DNA of 64,000 nucleotides from Lycium barbarum (taxonomy: Eukaryota > Streptophyta > Magnoliopsida > Solanales > Solanaceae). The stretch lies in contig NC_083339.1 of assembly GCF_019175385.1 (NCBI RefSeq), positions 84,122,120 through 84,186,119 of the forward strand, written 5' to 3'. This document shows positions 32,647 through 43,676 of the stretch, piece after piece. Every line of letters begins with the position of its first letter. Position 1 is the stretch's first letter. The notes beneath the pieces are model-generated. The model ran no database searches, was not told the DNA's origin, and saw only the letters and a list, made by a program, of their open reading frames with translations. Position numbers and translations under genes: made by a program.

Positions 32647-35600
32647 TGTCACGACCCAACCCCGTAGGCCGTGACTTGTGCCCGAATTAGACACTCATAT
32701 TTATTTGTTAACTCTTATAATTTATAATTAGCATGTCATGATCTCATTTGTATGTAAGAAGATAGTGAGTTATTTAGATTTGTCAAGTTCTGTATGCCTT
32801 AGTCATCCATCTCCCGAGGAGTTGCACTTCTCAAACAACCACATTTATATATATTCCTAAGCAAGCCGACAAGGCTGCCACGATATACAAAATACCAAAC
32901 ATACACACATATGCAAGCCGACAAGGCTGCCATTACGACTGGGTACGCCCCAAAACGCATCAACAACTGTAAACAGACCCACACCGATGTCCACAGACTT
33001 CTAAGAGTAACGACCGTATTATGTGGCGGGACAGGGCCCCGCCGTACCCAAATAAACACATACGGACACAACATAAGGAGGTTATACCACAAGCTAGCTC
33101 CGGAACAATGGAGCAGCCCAAAATAGCTGAAGGATGATCTAAGCAGGCGGATCTCCAAAGCGAGCGTCTGTACCTGCGGGCATGAACGCAGCCCCCCGAA
33201 GGAAGGGGGTCAGTACGGAATATGTACTGAATATGTAAAGCTTGAAACATAGTATAGACTTATATTGAGACACGGTACATAGGATGCATTGCAACAACAG
33301 AATTTCATAAAACTTGCCTTTGAACATATTTCATCTGTATCATTCTCATATCATTGCTATTATAGAGTTTTGTAGTCAAAGCTGCATAATCATTCTGTAT
33401 AAAACATACATGACGTGTCCCGGCCCTTTTTATGAGGGACTCGGTAATTTAAAATCATAGCATCATAACATAAACATAGACGTGTCCCGGCCCTTTCCTG
33501 AGGGACTCGGTAATAAGGAATATGCCCTCCTGGCCACCATCATCTCCATATCATCATATCATCATATCATCACATCATCACATCATCATATCATCATCAT
33601 ATATATATACATAACGTGTCCCGGCCCTCTAGTGAGGGGCTCGGTGATTAATATAATAAATGTGCGCACGAAAACGTACCCTGGCCCGGGACTCAGTGAA
33701 GGATATAGCGGTAAGCACGAGCAGAATAATAAGCAACCACATATATGCAAATCATCTTTTTAGATTCAAGGGATAAGCAACTAACCCGCTCTAAGTGTCA
33801 AAATAATGTTCACCTTCAGTTCATTTCAAGTCTCATAACAAACTATTACAAGAAACGTTTTAGACTTCATGTACATATGTCACTTTAATATGGTATAGCT
33901 TTTGGAAGTCAAGTATGTCTTTAGTTGTGCAATTCTTTAAGTATAGGAACTTTCATGCATCGTTCATTAGTCACTCATACTGTAGGTACATGACAATAAC
34001 ATTAGTGAAATATAGATTCATAAGCCATACATGAACTAGAGAATAGAATTTACCCCAAAATTCATATCGTTTCATTCTTACGTCTAGGACATGCCAAAAG
34101 AAAGAAGGAATAGGCTTTACATACCTTTTGTGTTTAGTTGTATTCTAACTTGTACTTTCTACCCAACAATACCTATCCTATATCAAGATGTGAAGAACTA
34201 CAATTAGTCTACAAGGGCATTCAACACGTATTGTGACATTCACAACTCCTTTCTAACAATTAAACGACGTTTCGTTCGCATTTAACCCAACTAGCGTTAC
34301 AAGCTAACATGGCTAGTCGTTCTTTCATATATTGATCAAAACTTGTTTAAGCATGACTTAGGGAACTTGGGAAGTCCCTACACCACCCAAAATAGTCTCA
34401 TACACACGGCAACCCAACACACACATCATTTCCATTCTTACTTAGCAATTTTCCAGTTTTAACTTGCAACAACACAACACTTTTCATGACTTTACTTTCA
34501 TGAAATCTTGAATCATGGCATTTTACATTCACTACACGTTTGCAACAAAAACCAACATTCAACACACACAATTTCACTTCTAATCCCTAAAACTGTCCAC
34601 TGTTTTTGGACTGCCCCTACCCCTCAACATAATTCGTTTCTTGAACACCTTAATTTACATATTCAACATGCATACAATACACTACAATGTACACAACAAC
34701 AACAATCAAATTATAGCCCAAAACAGTCCATGAATTCGTCCAAAACAGCCCCCTACCCGGTTTCATCACAACTACTCCAACTTCATGATTTTCATTCGTT
34801 TATCCAACTACAATGCATTCAATTCATTTCCAATACATGTTCAACAAGATTATGCATGACTTCATCAGAATCTTCAACACATGATTCATTTTAAATTCGA
34901 GCAAAAACAGTCCAATAGCCAACATGCAACATCACAACCAAACTCCCACAATCTTTGTTCATTTACATATGTTGATACATATTCAATTCACTAACAATAC
35001 ATGCACAATGAAATCAGTCATAAACTCACCTCACACACGGCTCACTCTCTACTTCAACTACAACCACAATCCAACAACAACATGCATGAACTATACATTC
35101 AAATCATCATGCAACACAAGAAACAACAAACATTCTTACCTTTCAATCTTGTGCTTCACTTGGCCGAATTTCCAACTCTATTGAGTGCTTCACTTTCTTG
35201 TTTCTCTTCAACAACTAATACACTTTCTTACACACTAGATGAGGGATAGTTTTGATGGAGAAAAACTGGAATTTCTGGGTAGATTTTTGGACCTCACTCT
35301 CGGCTAGCTCTTGGCCGAGAGTTTCCCTCTCTCTCTCTCTAAGTGTTCTCTCACTTTGTAGTGTTGAAATGGTGTAATGTAGTGAGATATGAATCAGATT
35401 ATTTTGTATATACACTCCCTCAATGCTTTGGACATGTGTATCACACTAACTTGGGTCAATATTCTTTGACCAAGGCACTATAGTGCACGGCTAGCTATGT
35501 CCATTTAAATGGACTGATTTTTGGTCTTTCCAATCCCATTTATTAATCCAATTATGGTTAGCTTAATCCCAATTGTCCATTACTAGTTTAATGCCACACG

Positions 35601-35735
35601 TGAATTGTGAATAAATTGTGACTCGACACGAAACCGGAAGTTAAAATCTCTACTTCATATCTTAAGATAGTCTTGCCTTTAACTTGTCGCGCTTTTTTTA
35701 AAACGTCCCGACGTATGAAAATACGGGACATAACA
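32647..35735 (-). repeat. R5 5' LTR
   Basis: 3089 bp, close to its partner but missing about 60 bp (the equivalent of 26163-26220) and a short stretch near the equivalent of 24590. The donor AAAG|GTAAG is at 35140|35139, the second donor GTATGT at 34119-34124, H3 at 33025-33043 and H1-H2 at 33166-33240. Confidence 0.92.
33025..33240 (-). other. Conserved LTR hairpin module (R5 5' LTR)
   Basis: H1 is TCAGTAC/GTACTGA, H2 is CCCCC/GGGGG, and H3 is GGCGGG/CCCGCC, a full 6-bp stem. Confidence 0.65.
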
Positions 35736-35740
35736 TTCAC

Positions 35741-36576
35741 TTCTCCACTGCTATAGGCTTTCCTCTAAGTTCTGAGCATGTGCCTGAATACGTACAATAT
35801 CCATGCCGTCCTAAAGGGACGCAGTCAAGCATTTGTCCATCAGATGGGGCCCTAGGCCCTTTACAAATCGGTGTACCCGGTCGCCCATATCTGCTACCAT
35901 GGCCGAAGCATACCTGGCCAAGGAGTTAAAACAGAGGCTATACTCTAGGGCACTCATACTGCCTTGCCTCAAATTTAATAATTTATCGGCCCTAGCTCGC
36001 CGAACTTCTGGGGGCATATAATGACGGAGAAAAGCATCAATAAACTCTTGTCATACCGGGGGAGGTGCATTGGCTCCCCGCGAAGCCATCCATACTGTAT
36101 ACCACTGGATCGAGACATCTCTCAATCTATAGGACGCTAGCTCTACCGACTCGGTGTCTGAAGCGTGTATCAACCGGAGCGTCCTTAGCATACCATCAAT
36201 AAAGTCCTGGGAATCCTCCTCCGGTTTTGACCCAAAAAAATTCCGGAGGGTTCAAAGTAATGAAATCACGGGCTCTTGCACTAACAACCCAATCACCATA
36301 CCCTGAACTGTGCCTCTGAGCCTGGGCCGTAACCAATTGAGTCAATAAAGTAATGGCCTATTTTACATCTTGGCCCGAAGCATTTTGTGGAGGAGCCGGA
36401 GCTGGGGCTGAGGCTCCCATGTGCTCCTCGGTAATAGGCACTGTCTGGGAGGACTGAGATTGAGCCGCACTCTGGGACTCATCTTCCTCTACTACCGGTG
36501 GCGGTGCTCTTTCAGCTCGCTTTTCTGCCACCGTCTTTCCCTTTTGGGCTGCTGTAGCCTTTTTCTTTTTAGGCAT
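35741..36576 (-). pseudogene. R4 Gag, N-terminal part
   Basis: The ATG at 36574-36576 (MPKKKKATAAQKGK) lies 2 nt after ATTTCAG. The gag core is recognisable (MPPEVRRARADKLLNLRQG). Defects against R7: TAG at 36358-36360, an extra T in the T-run at about 36234-36241 (frameshift), TGA at 36051-36053 (Trp in relatives) and TAG at 35811-35813 (Gln). R5 interrupts the gene at 35740. Confidence 0.87.
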
Positions 36577-36626
36577 CTCTGAAATACACAACACACAATT
36601 TAGGAACAAGAATTTCTTACATCATA

Positions 36627-36641
36627 GCTCTATCGCACGAT
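36627..36641 (-). other. Conserved leader motif (R4)
   Basis: ATCGTGCGATAGAGC on the minus strand. Confidence 0.5.
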
Positions 36642-36687
36642 TCTTATGAAGAAAGAAGGTCATATATTCCTAAAATGTCCGCAGCTT

Positions 36688-36727
36688 CTTGTTTATAAGT
36701 GTGGCGCGCAACACACCCATAACCAAG
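36688..36727 (-). other. Post-PBS hairpin with GCGCGC loop (R4)
   Basis: Outer stem CTTGGTTAT/ATAAACAAG (8 of 9 paired), inner GGTGTG/CACACT, loop TT plus GCGCGC (36704-36709). Confidence 0.6.
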
Positions 36728-36770
36728 ACTCTACTAGACAAGGCTCGTAGACACATCCTAGGACTGAACT

Positions 36771-36782
36771 GCTCTGATACCA
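36771..36782 (-). promoter_or_regulatory. Primer-binding site, tRNA-iMet (R4)
   Basis: TGGTATCAGAGC on the minus strand. Confidence 0.9.
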
Positions 36783-37091
36783 CTATTGTCAAGACCCGAC
36801 TCGGGGCCACGACGAGCACCCGGTGCTAACCCACCCAGCACCCTCTTAGCTTACTCTTATACTTATATCTAGGTGAGCCACATAATTATACATGCATTTC
36901 CATTCATTTGTCAACTAGTCCCATTTGGACAACAACCCATTTATATCATCGAAAGCATTTATGCCACATCAATGTACATGGGCCCACGTGGCCGACAAAA
37001 TGATATACAAAACATAGGCCAACAAGGCCAAACACATCTACCCCCACACACACACATATCTACGAGCCTCTAAGAGTATAACATATCACAT

Positions 37092-37300
37092 TAGCGGGAC
37101 AGGACCCCGCTATGCCCATAATTATATACACAAAAGAATGAGTACCCAAAAGATATGGTTCCGAAGGAAATGGAGCTCTCTATATAATCTCCAAATAGGC
37201 AGTTATGGATCAAGTCTGTCTCCCTGTGCACCTGAGGGCATGACGCAACGTCCACAAACAAAATGACGTCAGTAAGAAGAATGTACTGAGTATGTAAAGC
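37092..37300 (-). other. Conserved LTR hairpin module (R4)
   Basis: H2 has the CGTC/GACG form instead of CCCCC/GGGGG. H3 is AGCGGG/CCCGCT. The donor-like site reads CCCTCAG|GTGCAC. H1 has one broken pair. Confidence 0.55.
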
Positions 37301-38659
37301 ATGATTAACATCAATATAGAAGCATCATAGACAATTTATGAAGTGGTACAGGAGGGAAGACAATAATATCATCATCATGGCACTTACCTGCCTTTAATAG
37401 GAACTTTCCATTTCTCATGCGTATTTCATAATAGTGCTCATATTCGTATACATGTCCTTATTCGCATTCATATACATAGTCTTTTCACATTCATATTCAT
37501 ATTATATACATATCCATACACTTATATACATACATAGCGTGCCCGACCATAAGGTTCGGTGTTTCATACGTACTTGGCCAACCAAGGCTCAATGTTATTT
37601 CTACCTGGCCCTACCAAGGCTTCAGGGTTATCCGTACAATCTGCAGAGGTGTGCGCGCGTTACGTAGTCATATACATACTTTATACATAATCATATACAT
37701 ATATCCTACCCGGCGTTATAAGCTCGGGGTATCATTATAGCCCTTCATAGGCACATATAGGTATAATAGCCCGTAGGCACCTTTGGCATCATTATTATTA
37801 TTATCGTCATCACTATCATCGTCATTATTGCTACATCCATTTCTTAGGCTTACTCGTCATATGAGGGCGTAGTACAATCGTAGTACATGTTAAGGATCGT
37901 GAGCGTATGAGCTCGGAGTGTCAATCACTTGAATACAACATACTCATATAGAGGAATTAGAAATGTGGCCAAGAACCATGCCTTATGAAAGAAGGGTTAG
38001 CCTTACATACCTTTTCGTCGGACTATTCTACAGTTGCACGTTACCTTCCAATGCTAGCGTCTATACCTTCATTAATATCATAACAATGGGCGTTAGTCAT
38101 TCACATAATCCACATCATCTAGATTTCTCAATTTGCTTCTAATTCTCCCATATTCATGGTCCTGACCTCCAACTTCGTCCATTCGTCTAAGGTGTCGAGT
38201 TCATGATCTTAGTACCATTTATAATACATTCATATCGTAACACAACAACATTCGTAATTCAATTCAAACTATTCCTCAAAATGTTACTATTCACCATTCA
38301 TGACCTAGTTGACCATATTTTCTACAATCCATGTATTTTAATTCTCCAATACCATAAACATCATGTAAAAATCATGAATCGTACTTTAGAAGTTGTAGGA
38401 ATAAGCTTTGGTTGATAATACTCCTCTTTGAGCAAAATCCTAGTTTTTCTCCATTTGGATTTCTTGACTTGGATGATCCTTGATGATTCCCTTATCCTTG
38501 ATTCACTTTTCTTAAGGTTATTGATGGCTTATAATCCTTGAAAACTCATATAATAAATGTAGAGAGAAGTTTTAGAGAGAAGTGGTGTAATGTTGTAATG
38601 AAATAAAATAAGTGTTGGTCCCTTTATTTAATGACTTGTGAAATCTGTGCTGAGATGAA

Positions 38660-38940
38660 CAGTGGTCGTCCATCGTGGTTTACGGCCCGTATTCCACTAT
38701 ACGGCTCGTCCTCCATATGCGTATTTAACCATTTCCAGAACCAGAAGTTGGGCTACCTTCATGGTGGTTTACGACCATGGTTTACGGGCCGTAAATCACT
38801 TTACGGTCCGTCCACCAGGTCGTATTTAACCATTTCCTCGGCTGGCAGAATGTTGAAGCCTTGCATGGCAGTTTACGACTACCAGTTTATGGACTGTATT
38901 GCACTTTACGGTTCGTATTTTGCAATTTACGACCACTGGG
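38660..38940 (-). repeat. ACGGNCCGT palindrome cluster in R4 LTR
   Basis: Several near-palindromic TACGGNCCGTA units around TTTACGG/CCGTAAA arms, as in the R7 LTRs. Confidence 0.6.
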
Positions 38941-39186
38941 CAGTTGCAATTCTGCAACTTCCCATATTTCTTAGACTTCTCATTTGAATCACCCACGTCC
39001 ATGCACATGCATCACTCACCTTATATCTCATCTTACCTTGGCCAACTCTCTCATCTCACATCGGGTACCTTAGAAATCTCGCCTAAGGTCATCAAACGTC
39101 GTTTCTTGCTCATAGACATCATGCACTCATATTCATCACTAGTTCATCCACTTGCGTACCAACGGAAAATTTTCCGAGGTGTAACA

Positions 39187-40587
39187 TGGAGAAATTGAAG
39201 GGAAATGGTGAGTTGTGGGAAATATAGATGAATGGTGATTGTTGTTTGCGATATTGTGAATGTTGTTATGAACGTTGGGGAGTTGACATAGAATATGGGA
39301 AAAGTTGTAAAAACAAAGGAAATGCTGCCCAATGTTCCCTAGAAATAGTAACTCGTTCTTATAGCCGATTAACTAATGTTAATGGGAATTCTCTTGAAGG
39401 TAGAAACGTGGGTATTGAAGGAGAACAAGCAAGCGATAGAATAGTTAAACGTAAAAGGTATGTGAGGCTAGTCCTTTCTTTCTATGGCATGAATCCTATA
39501 GCATGACCTTTCCTTCCTCTTTATGAATTTCCTACATTTCGGAAAACTAACAGCCATGTTCATGAATAACCACATGAGATAAGAGATACATTATGAGTTC
39601 AATAGTGATGATGAAGAGTTTAGTATAACGATTCTAGATTTTATGATATGATGTTCCTATGACGTTAATGGTGTCATTTATTGTAACCACTCACCTTATA
39701 TACTATTTCCTTCAAGGGGAGGCAGAAACTTAAAAATGTTCCATAATGGAATCGGGGGTTCGCGACCTTAGGTCACCTCAATAAAGTATAGCTATCCTTG
39801 AGTTATTATACATGCATTATGATGAGTATATGTTCATGAAAGTACACCGTGCCTATATGGACGGGTAGACACACACCACTATAGTGGGCAGCTTATACCC
39901 CGGACGCGGGAGGTCTGGACGCAGGTTAATTACTATCACACCGTACCTATATGGACGGGCAGTTTATACTTATACATTTATGCATATATGATATGATGAT
40001 GATGATTATGAGTAAGCCAACATATGTAATTTCTTTTATAAGTGACAGTTATCTATAGTTGCTCCTTATTGATGCTTCCTTTATCTCATTGACATATTTT
40101 CATTTCTTATGCCTCTCATACTCAGTACAATGTTCGTACTGATGTCCGTTTTCTTTGGACGCTGTGTTCATGCCCACAGGTAGACAGGGAGGTGATCTTG
40201 ATCCAGACTCGTAGGGGCTAGTAGCTGATTTGAGAGCACTCCATTTGTTCCGGAGGTGCCTTGATTATTCTTTTGTGTATATTTGTATATTTTGGGCATA
40301 ACGGGGTCCTGTCCCGTCCTTATGTCTAGCACTCTAGTAGAGGCTCGTAGATACGCAGTGTGGGTTAAATGGTCTTACAAGGATGCTATTATGTATATAT
40401 ATTATTTTGATAGCCGAAAGGCTTATGTATATAAAAGTATTTATGTTCTAAAAAAAATGATTCTTTTTCTATGATTCGAGTATGAATTTGATAAAAGAAC
40501 GCTTAATGATTATGATGAGTAGTAGAATGAGTGGTGCTCGGTGGTTAGCCCCGGGTACCCGTCGCCGCCCCTAGTCGGGTGGTGACA
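39187..40587 (+). repeat. R6 5' LTR, 3' portion
   Basis: It ends GGGTGGTGACA before the PBS. The second donor AAAAG|GTATGT is at 39468, H1-H2 with CAG|GTAGAC at 40117-40190 and H3 at 40300-40318. Its start is lost to the R4 insertion. It has no credible ORF. Confidence 0.85.
40117..40318 (+). other. Conserved LTR hairpin module (R6)
   Basis: H1 is CAGTAC/GTACTG. H2 is TGTCC/GGACG with a T-G pair. H3 is ACGGG/CCCGT. The site after H2 reads CATGCCCACAG|GTAGAC. Confidence 0.6.
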
Positions 40588-40591
40588 AAAG

Positions 40592-40603
40592 TGGTATCAG
40601 AGC
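40592..40603 (+). promoter_or_regulatory. Primer-binding site, tRNA-iMet (R6)
   Basis: TGGTATCAGAGC, 4 nt after the LTR. Confidence 0.92.
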
Positions 40604-40646
40604 AGTTCAGTCCTAGGAAGTGTCTACGAGCCGTGTCTAGTAGAGT

Positions 40647-40685
40647 CTTGTTTATGGTGTGTTGCGCACCACACTAATGAATAAG
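40647..40685 (+). other. Post-PBS hairpin (R6)
   Basis: Outer stem CTTGTTTAT/ATGAATAAG, where CTT/AAG is restored by a paired change. Inner GGTGTG/CACACT, loop TTGCGCAC (palindrome TGCGCA). Confidence 0.55.
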
Positions 40686-40730
40686 AAGCTACAGGGCATT
40701 TAGGAAAAATGACCATCTTTCTTCTTATAA

Positions 40731-40746
40731 GATCGTGCGATAGAGC
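40731..40746 (+). other. Conserved leader motif (R6)
   Basis: GATCGTGCGATAGAGC. Confidence 0.5.
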
Positions 40747-40793
40747 CGTGTATAAGATTTTCCCCTTCTTAATAGCGTGTTATGATATCAGAA

Positions 40794-40913
40794 ATGCCAC
40801 TAAACGGAAAAACTACAACTGCCTAGAAGGGCAAGACTACGACAAAAAGGCGGGTGGAAAGAGAGCCTCCGATGAATGTAGAAGAGGGCGAGTCACATAA
40901 TGAGGCCCTATCT
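40794..40913 (+). pseudogene. R6 Gag, N-terminal 40 codons
   Basis: The ATG at 40794-40796 lies 2 nt after ATATCAG. The short MPLNGK...KGK N terminus resembles the other Gags. A TAG at 40824-40826 replaces the Gln of the conserved AAQKGK. R7 interrupts the gene at 40913 (duplication TATCT). Confidence 0.7.
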
Positions 40914-41084
40914 TGTTACACCTCGGAAAATTTCCCGTTGGTACGCAAGTGAACGAACTAATGATGTGTGCGAGGAGTGTTAGTGTATAATGTTTCAGGA
41001 TCAAGATGCGTAAATGGACGAGAATGATTAGAATGAAAAGTCGAGAAATGAGAAAAATTGAAAGTTGGCAAAACTGCCCAGTGG

Positions 41085-41345
41085 TCGTATAGTGCAAAAT
41101 ACGGACCGTAAAGTGCAATACGGTCCGTAAACTTGAAGTCATAAACTGGCATGCCCAACTTCAACTTTCTGCAAGCCGAGGAAATGGCTAAACACGACCT
41201 GGTGGACGGACAGTAAAGTGATTTACGGCCCGTAAACCATGGTCGTAAATCACCATGCATGCAGGCCAAAGTTTCTGGTCCTGCTTAAGCTTAAAGACGA
41301 CCACGAGGGATGGTCCGTAAACTGAAATACGGACCGTAAACCTCC
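41085..41345 (+). repeat. ACGGNCCGT palindrome cluster in R7 5' LTR
   Basis: ACGGACCGTA at 41101 and 41329, ACGGTCCGTA at 41120, ACGGCCCGTA at 41225 and GGTCCGTAA near 41312. Each is a near-palindrome beside AAA or TTT. The 3' LTR copy is at 48171-48430. Confidence 0.7.
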
Positions 41346-42278
41346 ATGAACGACCACTGTTCACCCAGCACAGATTTTCCAATTCATTAAATATGACGAT
41401 CAAGACTTATTTTATTTCATTACAACATTACACCACTTCTCTCTAAAACTTCTCTCTACATTTATTATATGAGTTTTCAAGGATTATAAGCCATCAATAA
41501 CATTAAGACAAGTGAATCAAGGATAAGGGAATCATCAAGGATCATCTAAGTCAAGAAATCCAAATGGAGAAAAACTAGGGTTTTGCTCAAAGAAGAGTAT
41601 TATCAACCAAAGCTTGTTCCTATAACTTCTAAGGTAAGATTCATGATTTTTCATAAGCTCACGACCCTTGATATGTACTATGATTATACCATGTTCCTCG
41701 TATGACGAGTAAGTCTATAATGTAAATGTAACGATAATGATGAGGATAGTAATGATGATGAGAGTAAAATGAGACTAGAGATGCTTACGAGCTATGATAT
41801 TTGTATATGTATGCCTATGAAGGGCTATGATAAGACCCCGAACTTATGATGTCGGGTAAGACTATATGTATATGACTATGTATAAAGTATGTATACAATT
41901 ACAAAACGCACGCACACCTCTGCAGATGGTACGGATAACCCTGATGCTTTGGTAGGGCCAGGTATGTATGACCTTGAGCCTTGGTTGGCCAAGCATGTAT
42001 AAGACACCGATCCTATGAGGTCGGGTATGCTATGTAAATGCTATGTATATGAAATGACTATGTATATAATCTGAATATGAATGTGATAAGACTATGTATA
42101 AGAATACGAATAAGGTCATGTATACGAATATGAGCACAAGTATGGTATGAGTATTATTATGGGATACGAACGACGATGTATGCAAGTAAGCGACATGATG
42201 ATGATGATGATATTACTGTCTCCCCTCCTATACTATTTTCATATGATATCTATTATGCTTCTATATTGATGTTGATCA

Positions 42279-42488
42279 TGCTTTACATACTCAGTACATT
42301 CTTCGTACTGACGTCCTTTTGTTTGTGGACGCTGCGTCATGCCCGCAGGTGCATAGGGAGACAGACTTGATCCATAGCTGCTTATTCAGAGATTGCATAG
42401 CAGAGCTCCATTTCTTTCGGAGCCGTAACTTTTGGGTACTTATTCTTTTGTGTATATAATTATGGGCATAGCGGGGTCCTGTCCCGCT
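42279..42488 (+). other. Conserved LTR hairpin module (R7 5' LTR)
   Basis: H1 is CAGTAC/GTACTG. H2 is CGTCC/GGACG with a T-rich loop. H3 is AGCGGG/CCCGCT. The site after H2 is CATGCCCGCAG|GTGCAT. The 3' LTR copy is at 63082-63291. Confidence 0.65.
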
Positions 42489-42795
42489 CATACGATATGT
42501 CATACTCTTAGAGGCTCATAGTCATGTGTATGTGGGTAGAGATGTTCGGCCATGTCGGCCCATGTTTTGTATATCTTTTGTTGGCCTCGTCTGCCTTGTA
42601 CTTATGATGTGGCATAGATGCCTATGATATGTTAAATGATGATGGTCATCTAATGGGATCAATATGATTAATGATAAGAAAAGCACGAATTGACTTATGG
42701 TTCACCTAGATGTTATGTTATGTACGATAAGGGGGTGCTCGGGTGGTGTAGCACCGGGTGCTCGTCGCGGCCCCCTAGCCGGGTCGTGACAAAAG

Positions 42796-42807
42796 TGGTA
42801 TCAGAGC
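42796..42807 (+). promoter_or_regulatory. Primer-binding site, tRNA-iMet (R7)
   Basis: TGGTATCAGAGC, 4 nt after the LTR. Confidence 0.93.
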
Positions 42808-42850
42808 AGTTCAGTCCTAGGATGTGCCTACGACCCGTGTCTAGTAGAGT

Positions 42851-42890
42851 CTTGGTTATGGGTGTGTTGCGCGCCACACTTATAAACGAG
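42851..42890 (+). other. Post-PBS hairpin with GCGCGC loop (R7)
   Basis: Outer stem CTTGGTTAT/ATAAACGAG, inner GGTGTG/CACACT, loop TT plus GCGCGC (42869-42874). Confidence 0.62.
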
Positions 42891-42936
42891 AAGCTGCAGA
42901 CATTTTAGGAATATATGACCTTCTTTCTTCATAAGA

Positions 42937-42951
42937 ATCGTGCGATAGAGC
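42937..42951 (+). other. Conserved leader motif (R7)
   Basis: ATCGTGCGATAGAGC. Confidence 0.5.
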
Positions 42952-43001
42952 TATGTTGTAAGAAATTCTTGTTCCTAAATCGTGTGTTGTGTATTTCAGA
43001 G

Positions 43002-43676
43002 ATGCCTAAAAAGAAAAAGGCTACAGCAGCCCAAAAGGGCAAGACGGTGGCAGAAAAGCGGGCTGAAAGAGCACCGCCACCGGTAGTAATGGAAGATGAG
43101 TCCCAGAGTGCGGCTCAATCTCAGTCTTCCCAGACAGTGCCTATTACCGAGGAGCACGTGGGAGCCTCAACCCCAGCTCAAGCTCCTCCACCGAATGCTT
43201 CGGGCCAAGACGTGAGAGAGGCCATTAATTTGTTGACTCAGTTGGTTGCGGCCCAGACGCAGAGGCCAAACGCAGGGCAAGGTGACTGGGCCGTTAGTGC
43301 AAGGGCCCGTGACTTCATTGCTTTGAAACCCCCGGAATTCTTTGGGTCAAAACTGGAGGAGGATCCCCAGGACTTTATTGATGGTATGCTAAGGACGCTC
43401 CGGTTGATACATGCTTCAGACACTGAGTCGGTAGAGCTAGCGTCCTATAGATTGAGAGATATCTCGATCCAGTGGTATACAGTATGGATGGCTTCGCGGG
43501 GAGCCAATGCACCTCCGCCGGTATGGCAAGAGTTTGTTGATGCTTTTCTCCGTCACTACATGCCTCCAGAAGTTCGGCGAGCTAGGGCTGATAAATTCTT
43601 GAATTTGAGGCAAGGTAACATGAGTGCTATAGTCAATGCTTTAACTCCTTCGCCAGGTATGCTTCGGCCATGGTAG
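43002..43676 (+). pseudogene. R7 Gag, N-terminal part
   Basis: The ATG at 43002 (MPKKKKATAAQKGK) lies 2 nt after GTATTTCAG. It encodes the Gag N-terminal linker and core (PPEFFGSKLEEDPQDF, WYTVWMASRG, MPPEVRRARADKF). A 7-nt deletion near 43630-43640, seen against R4, shifts the frame, which then ends at 43676. The rest of Gag continues in another frame from about 43640. Confidence 0.88.

Larger units (their letters stand above)
24281..35735 (-). mobile_element. R5: complete Ty3/gypsy chromovirus
   Basis: 11,455 bp, flanked by TTCAC at 24276-24280 and 35736-35740. The minus-strand order is 5' LTR 32647-35735, PBS 32631-32642, a single gag-pol frame 32440-27569, polypurine tract 27447-27460 and 3' LTR 24281-27446. 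The frame has no frameshift, only three stop codons. It is the most complete coding element in the window. Confidence 0.93.
20992..39186 (-). mobile_element. R4: Ty3/gypsy chromovirus, 5' LTR to integrase, split by R5
   Basis: The minus-strand order is 5' LTR 36787-39186, PBS 36771-36782, gag 36576-35741 and 24280-23799, and pol 23798-20992. It ends where the R1/R2 cluster is inserted; the rest of the integrase and the 3' LTR lie beyond the left edge. R5 is inserted in gag with duplication TTCAC. R4 is itself inserted in an LTR of R6; TGGAG follows its right end. It belongs to the same family as R7 and is badly decayed. Confidence 0.85.
36787..39186 (-). repeat. R4 5' LTR
   Basis: 2400 bp, TGTCAAGACC...GAGGTGTAACA on the + strand; on its own strand it begins TGTTACACCTCGG like R7. 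The first donor site reads AAA|GTACG at 38385|38384 (decayed) and the second donor GTATGT is at 38005-38010. H1-H2 is at 37216-37300 and H3 at 37092-37111. An ACGG(N)CCGT-rich stretch is at 38660-38940. Confidence 0.9.
40914..42791 (+). repeat. R7 5' LTR (internally deleted)
   Basis: 1878 bp, TGTTACACCT...GGTCGTGACA. The donor AAG|GTAAGA is at 41633|41634. A deletion directly downstream, compared with the 3' LTR, removes the second donor. H1-H2 is at 42279-42360 and H3 at 42470-42488. An ACGGNCCGT cluster is at 41085-41345. Confidence 0.92.

Noticed and set aside
39187..40587. Unique host sequence between R4 and R7
   Set aside because: It has the LTR hairpin module, ends in TGACA and is followed by a PBS, so it is the end of the R6 LTR.
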